DNA of 7,365 bases from Fidelibacterota bacterium (lineage in GTDB: Bacteria > Fidelibacterota > Fidelibacteria > Fidelibacterales > Fidelibacteraceae), in the NCBI GenBank assembly GCA_023134755.1, contig JAGLUM010000039.1, positions 1 to 7,365 of the forward strand. The letters run 5' to 3'. The notes beneath the pieces are model-generated. The model did no database searches, was not told the origin of the DNA, and saw nothing but the letters and a program-made list of their open reading frames with translations. Position 1 is the stretch's first letter, and each line of letters opens with the position of its first letter. This document shows positions 5,429 through 7,365 of the stretch, piece after piece. The position numbers and the translations under genes are program-made.

Positions 5429-6652
5429 ATGGAAAAGAAATTTCAATTCAACACGATAAAAGAAGCAATTGCCGATATAAAGAACGGGAAAATGCTTATT
5501 GTGGTTGATGATCCTGATCGTGAAAATGAAGGTGATGTAATTCAAGCTGCAGAATTTGTTACTCCTGAAACTATCAACTTTGTTGCTAAAAAATGTTGTG
5601 GATTAATATGTGCATCTGTGGATGAATCTATCGCAGACAAGCTGGATTTAAAAGAAATGGTGAAAAATAATTCTTCACTTCATAGAACAGGATTTACTGT
5701 TAGTGTGGATGCAATACATGGCACAACAACAGGAATATCTGCTTATGATCGAGCAAAAACTTTTGAAGTTTTAGCAAATCCGAAAAGCCGCCCTGAGGAA
5801 TTAGGTCGGCCAGGGCATATATTCCCAATTACGGCAAAAAGAGGCGGAGTGCTGCGACGTACAGGTCATACGGAAGCATCAAGGGATTTGTGTAGTTTAG
5901 CAGGATTGAATCCTGCTGCACTAATGTGTGAAATCATGGATGTTGATGGAACAATGATGAGAGTGTCTGGATTAATGAAATTTGCAGAAAAACATGATTT
6001 GAAAATTATTACGATTGCAGATTTAATTCATTATAGACGGCAAAATGAAAATTATATTGAAAAAGTAACGACGGTCAAATTTCCAAATAAATATGGTGAA
6101 TTTAAATTGACTTTATATAAAGATTTATTGGACGGAAAAGAGCATATCGCAATAACAATGGGTGAATTTGATTTTCAAACTCCAGCATTAGTACGAGTTC
6201 ATTCGGAATGTATAACGGGTGATGTTTTTCATTCTGCAAGATGTGATTGTGGTAAGCAGAAAGATGCAGCAATGAAACAAATTGCTGATGCTGGAAATGG
6301 TGCTTTAATTTATCTCCGGCAAGAAGGTCGTGGTATTGGATTGAAACATAAAATATTAGCTTATGAATTACAGGATCAGGGTTTAGATACCGTGGAAGCA
6401 AATATTGAATTGGGATTTAAACCGGATTTGCGTGATTATGGAACTGGAGCACAGATCATTAAAGATTTAGGTATTCGGAAAATGAAACTCATGACAAATA
6501 ATCCCAAAAAGATTATTGGTTTATCGGGATACGATTTAGAAGTAACGGAAAGAGTAGCTATAGAAATTCCTGTAACTCGGAAGAATAAAAAATATCTTGA
6601 GACCAAGCGTGATAAAATGGGTCATATGATATTAAAAGAAAATATTGATTGA
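5429..6652 (+). CDS. ribBA: Bifunctional 3,4-dihydroxy-2-butanone 4-phosphate synthase / GTP cyclohydrolase II
   Basis: Supplies both precursors of riboflavin: the RibB half turns ribulose 5-phosphate into dihydroxybutanone phosphate, and the RibA half opens GTP. The product has 407 residues, normal for the fusion. RibB domain (about 1-205): [10 protein letters not shown] (27-36) acidic metal-binding loop, [11 protein letters not shown] (85-95), RPGHIFP (127-133), [11 protein letters not shown] (144-154) and CEIMDVDG (167-174). RibA domain (about 210-407): zinc cysteines C261, C272 and C274 in [17 protein letters not shown], substrate loop RQEGRGIGL (297-305), RDYGTGAQI (335-343) and TNNPKK (356-361). 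Both active sites look complete. ATG 5429 lies 2 bp after the ribE TAA, and the nearest G-rich run (GGGG, 5410-5413) is 15 bases away. Translation probably depends on coupling to ribE. Its TGA (6650-6652) shows that TGA is a stop codon here. Confidence 0.98.
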   Translation: MEKKFQFNTIKEAIADIKNGKMLIVVDDPDRENEGDVIQAAEFVTPETINFVAKKCCGLICASVDESIADKLDLKEMVKNNSSLHRTGFTVSVDAIHGTTTGISAYDRAKTFEVLANPKSRPEELGRPGHIFPITAKRGGVLRRTGHTEASRDLCSLAGLNPAALMCEIMDVDGTMMRVSGLMKFAEKHDLKIITIADLIHYRRQNENYIEKVTTVKFPNKYGEFKLTLYKDLLDGKEHIAITMGEFDFQTPALVRVHSECITGDVFHSARCDCGKQKDAAMKQIADAGNGALIYLRQEGRGIGLKHKILAYELQDQGLDTVEANIELGFKPDLRDYGTGAQIIKDLGIRKMKLMTNNPKKIIGLSGYDLEVTERVAIEIPVTRKNKKYLETKRDKMGHMILKENID

Positions 6653-6663
6653 AAGGAAAGTAT

Positions 6664-7128
6664 ATGAAACAATTTGAAGGAAAGCTTTTAGCTAAAGATG
6701 TAAAATTGGGTATCGTTATTTCAAGATTTAACGATTTAATTACCAAAGAACTTTTATCGGGTGCGATTGATTGTTTTAAACGTCACGGCGGAGAAGAAGA
6801 CAATATTCATATTGCGTGGGTTCCGGGAGCATTTGAAATTCCACTAACAGCGCAGATGATGGCAAAGAAAGAATATGATGTGATTGTATGTCTCGGCGCC
6901 GTGATACGTGGTGCCACACCACATTTTGATTATGTTGCGAACGAAGTGAGCAAAGGGATAGCACAGGTATCGTTGATAAGCGGCAAACCGGTTATCTTTG
7001 GAGTAATAACAACTGACAGCATTGAGCAGGCACTGGAACGTGCCGGCACAAAGGCGGGCAATAAAGGTTGGGATGCTGTAATGAACGCAATAGAAATGGT
7101 GAATTTAAAAAAAGCTTTAGGCGAATAA
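6664..7128 (+). CDS. ribH: 6,7-dimethyl-8-ribityllumazine synthase (beta subunit)
   Basis: Condenses the RibD/phosphatase product with dihydroxybutanone phosphate to form lumazine, the substrate of RibE; family members form pentamers or 60-mer shells. The product has 154 residues, as usual. Motifs: ISRFND (19-24), VPGAFEIP (53-60), [14 protein letters not shown] (78-91) with catalytic H87, FGVITTD (112-118) and [11 protein letters not shown] (125-135). ATG 6664, with AAAGG seven bases upstream, is preferred to a TTG at 6649 that overlaps the ribBA stop and would add five non-conserved residues. The base composition changes abruptly inside the gene. By hand count, 6661-6780 is about 28% GC and 6781-7080 about 48%; third-position GC goes from about 20% (codons 1-40) to about 39% (the rest). 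The protein is continuous and motif-complete, so a recombination join, if real, was in frame between homologues. Confidence 0.97.
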   Translation: MKQFEGKLLAKDVKLGIVISRFNDLITKELLSGAIDCFKRHGGEEDNIHIAWVPGAFEIPLTAQMMAKKEYDVIVCLGAVIRGATPHFDYVANEVSKGIAQVSLISGKPVIFGVITTDSIEQALERAGTKAGNKGWDAVMNAIEMVNLKKALGE

Positions 7129-7142
7129 TTGCCTAAAGCTTT
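7107..7142 (-). terminator. Hairpin over the ribH stop codon; canonical terminator on the minus strand
   Basis: AAAGCTTTAGGC (7111-7122) pairs perfectly with GCCTAAAGCTTT (7131-7142) around an 8-nt loop that holds most of the ribH stop context. Seven A residues (7107-7113) sit on the left, so the minus strand reads stem then seven T residues, a textbook intrinsic terminator. On the plus strand the stem is followed by AGCATG with no U-tract. It therefore serves minus-strand transcription entering from the right, and may only protect or pause the rib transcript. Confidence 0.65.
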
Positions 7143-7365
7143 AGCATGTTAATTGGCAAATGAGCTCTCGTTTCACGGGAGCTCTGAAAACGGGTAGTTT
7201 ACTATTTAATCCCGCCATTCGGCAGGGTTGGTGCTTTGGGTAGGTAAATATCCCCGGAATAAACAGGAAATTCCAAAGGTTGAAACGTGTGACTTATTTG
7301 TCAACTTAAAAAAATAATGTTACTTGCTATTATACCTTGAATTTAAGGCCTAATGGTAATTTCTG
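7129..7365. other. Non-coding region with several inverted repeats; possible leader RNA or small RNA
   Basis: No credible gene was seen. Inverted repeats present are: GAGCTCTCG (7162-7170) with CGGGAGCTC (7176-7184), 9 bp including one wobble; CGGGTAGT (7191-7198) with ACTA and CCCG (7201-7214); CCCGCC (7211-7216) with GGC-a-GGG (7221-7227); CTTTGG (7234-7239) with CCAAAG (7273-7278); GGAAT (7256-7260) with ATTCC (7270-7274); and GTTGA with TCAAC (7279-7303). The second and third share CCCG and are mutually exclusive. The overlapping promoter-like core at 7326-7334 reads TATAAT on the minus strand and TGCTATTAT (extended -10) on the plus strand. No -35 is convincing for either. I do not recognise a known RNA family. 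Confidence 0.35.
7329..7334 (-). promoter_or_regulatory. Candidate -10 element (TATAAT) facing left
   Basis: A perfect TATAAT on the minus strand with no good -35; the best near match, TTACCA, is about 19 bases upstream. A transcript from here would begin near 7322 and meet the minus-strand terminator at 7107, giving about 215 nt without a gene. The same bases read as TGC-TATTAT on the plus strand, so the site may instead be an extended -10 promoter for a gene beyond the right edge. Confidence 0.25.

Noticed and set aside
6649..6663. TTG start for RibH at 6649
   Set aside because: It overlaps the ribBA stop, adds five unconserved residues and lacks a site, whereas ATG 6664 has AAAGG at good spacing.
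7129..7365. Cobalamin, T-box or other known riboswitch, or 6S RNA, right of ribH
   Set aside because: Some fragments look suggestive (GGTTGGTG, CCCGCCATT), but the full conserved cores of these families are absent on both strands by eye.
1..7365. CRISPR array, tRNA, rRNA or a defence system
   Set aside because: No regularly spaced direct repeats, cloverleaf or rRNA blocks, and every sizeable frame is explained by lipid or riboflavin metabolism or by remnants.

Overview
This 7.4-kb window is bacterial and probably from a low-GC member of the Bacillota; a Negativicutes-like genome is my guess from gene style only. Supporting signs are an FMN riboswitch with an intrinsic terminator ahead of a ribD-ribE-ribBA-ribH operon, a fused RibBA, AGGAG-type ribosome binding sites and dense, AT-rich coding. 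No IS element, CRISPR array, tRNA or rRNA was seen.

Left third (1-2917, minus strand): two lipid-related genes. One is a FadD-type long-chain acyl-CoA synthetase with a GTG start. Its frame is cut by an in-frame TGA (190-192), after which 39 well-conserved codons, including the A10-motif region, continue to a second stop at 70-72. The other is an intact YegS/DgkB-family lipid kinase. A 14-bp hairpin (19-52) lies beyond the synthetase.

Middle (2918-3525): a gene-poor stretch. It holds (i) a good sigma-A promoter (3040-3068), two tiny overlapping reading frames and an intrinsic terminator, together a transcription unit of about 185 nt; and (ii) the last 57 codons or so of a sensor histidine kinase with nothing upstream of it, clearly a remnant.

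Right half (3526-7128, plus strand): a promoter places its start at the first stem of an FMN (RFN) aptamer. An antiterminator/terminator switch follows, and then the four genes needed to make riboflavin from GTP and ribulose 5-phosphate, apart from a phosphatase. RibBA makes both precursors, RibD performs the deaminase and reductase steps, RibH forms lumazine and RibE (alpha subunit) dismutates it to riboflavin. FMN made from the product would shut the operon down.

The most interesting large-scale signal is compositional. DNA from about 3265 to 6780 is about 30-35% GC, whereas the flanking lipid genes, the small transcription unit and the last three quarters of ribH are about 40-48%. The right-hand step falls inside ribH, near codon 40. 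This looks like an imported rib segment that recombined within ribH and carried a donor histidine-kinase tail on its left edge. GC values are hand counts of sampled lines. The last 237 bases (7129-7365) are non-coding, rich in inverted repeats, and may hold a minus-strand RNA or a leader for a gene outside the window.
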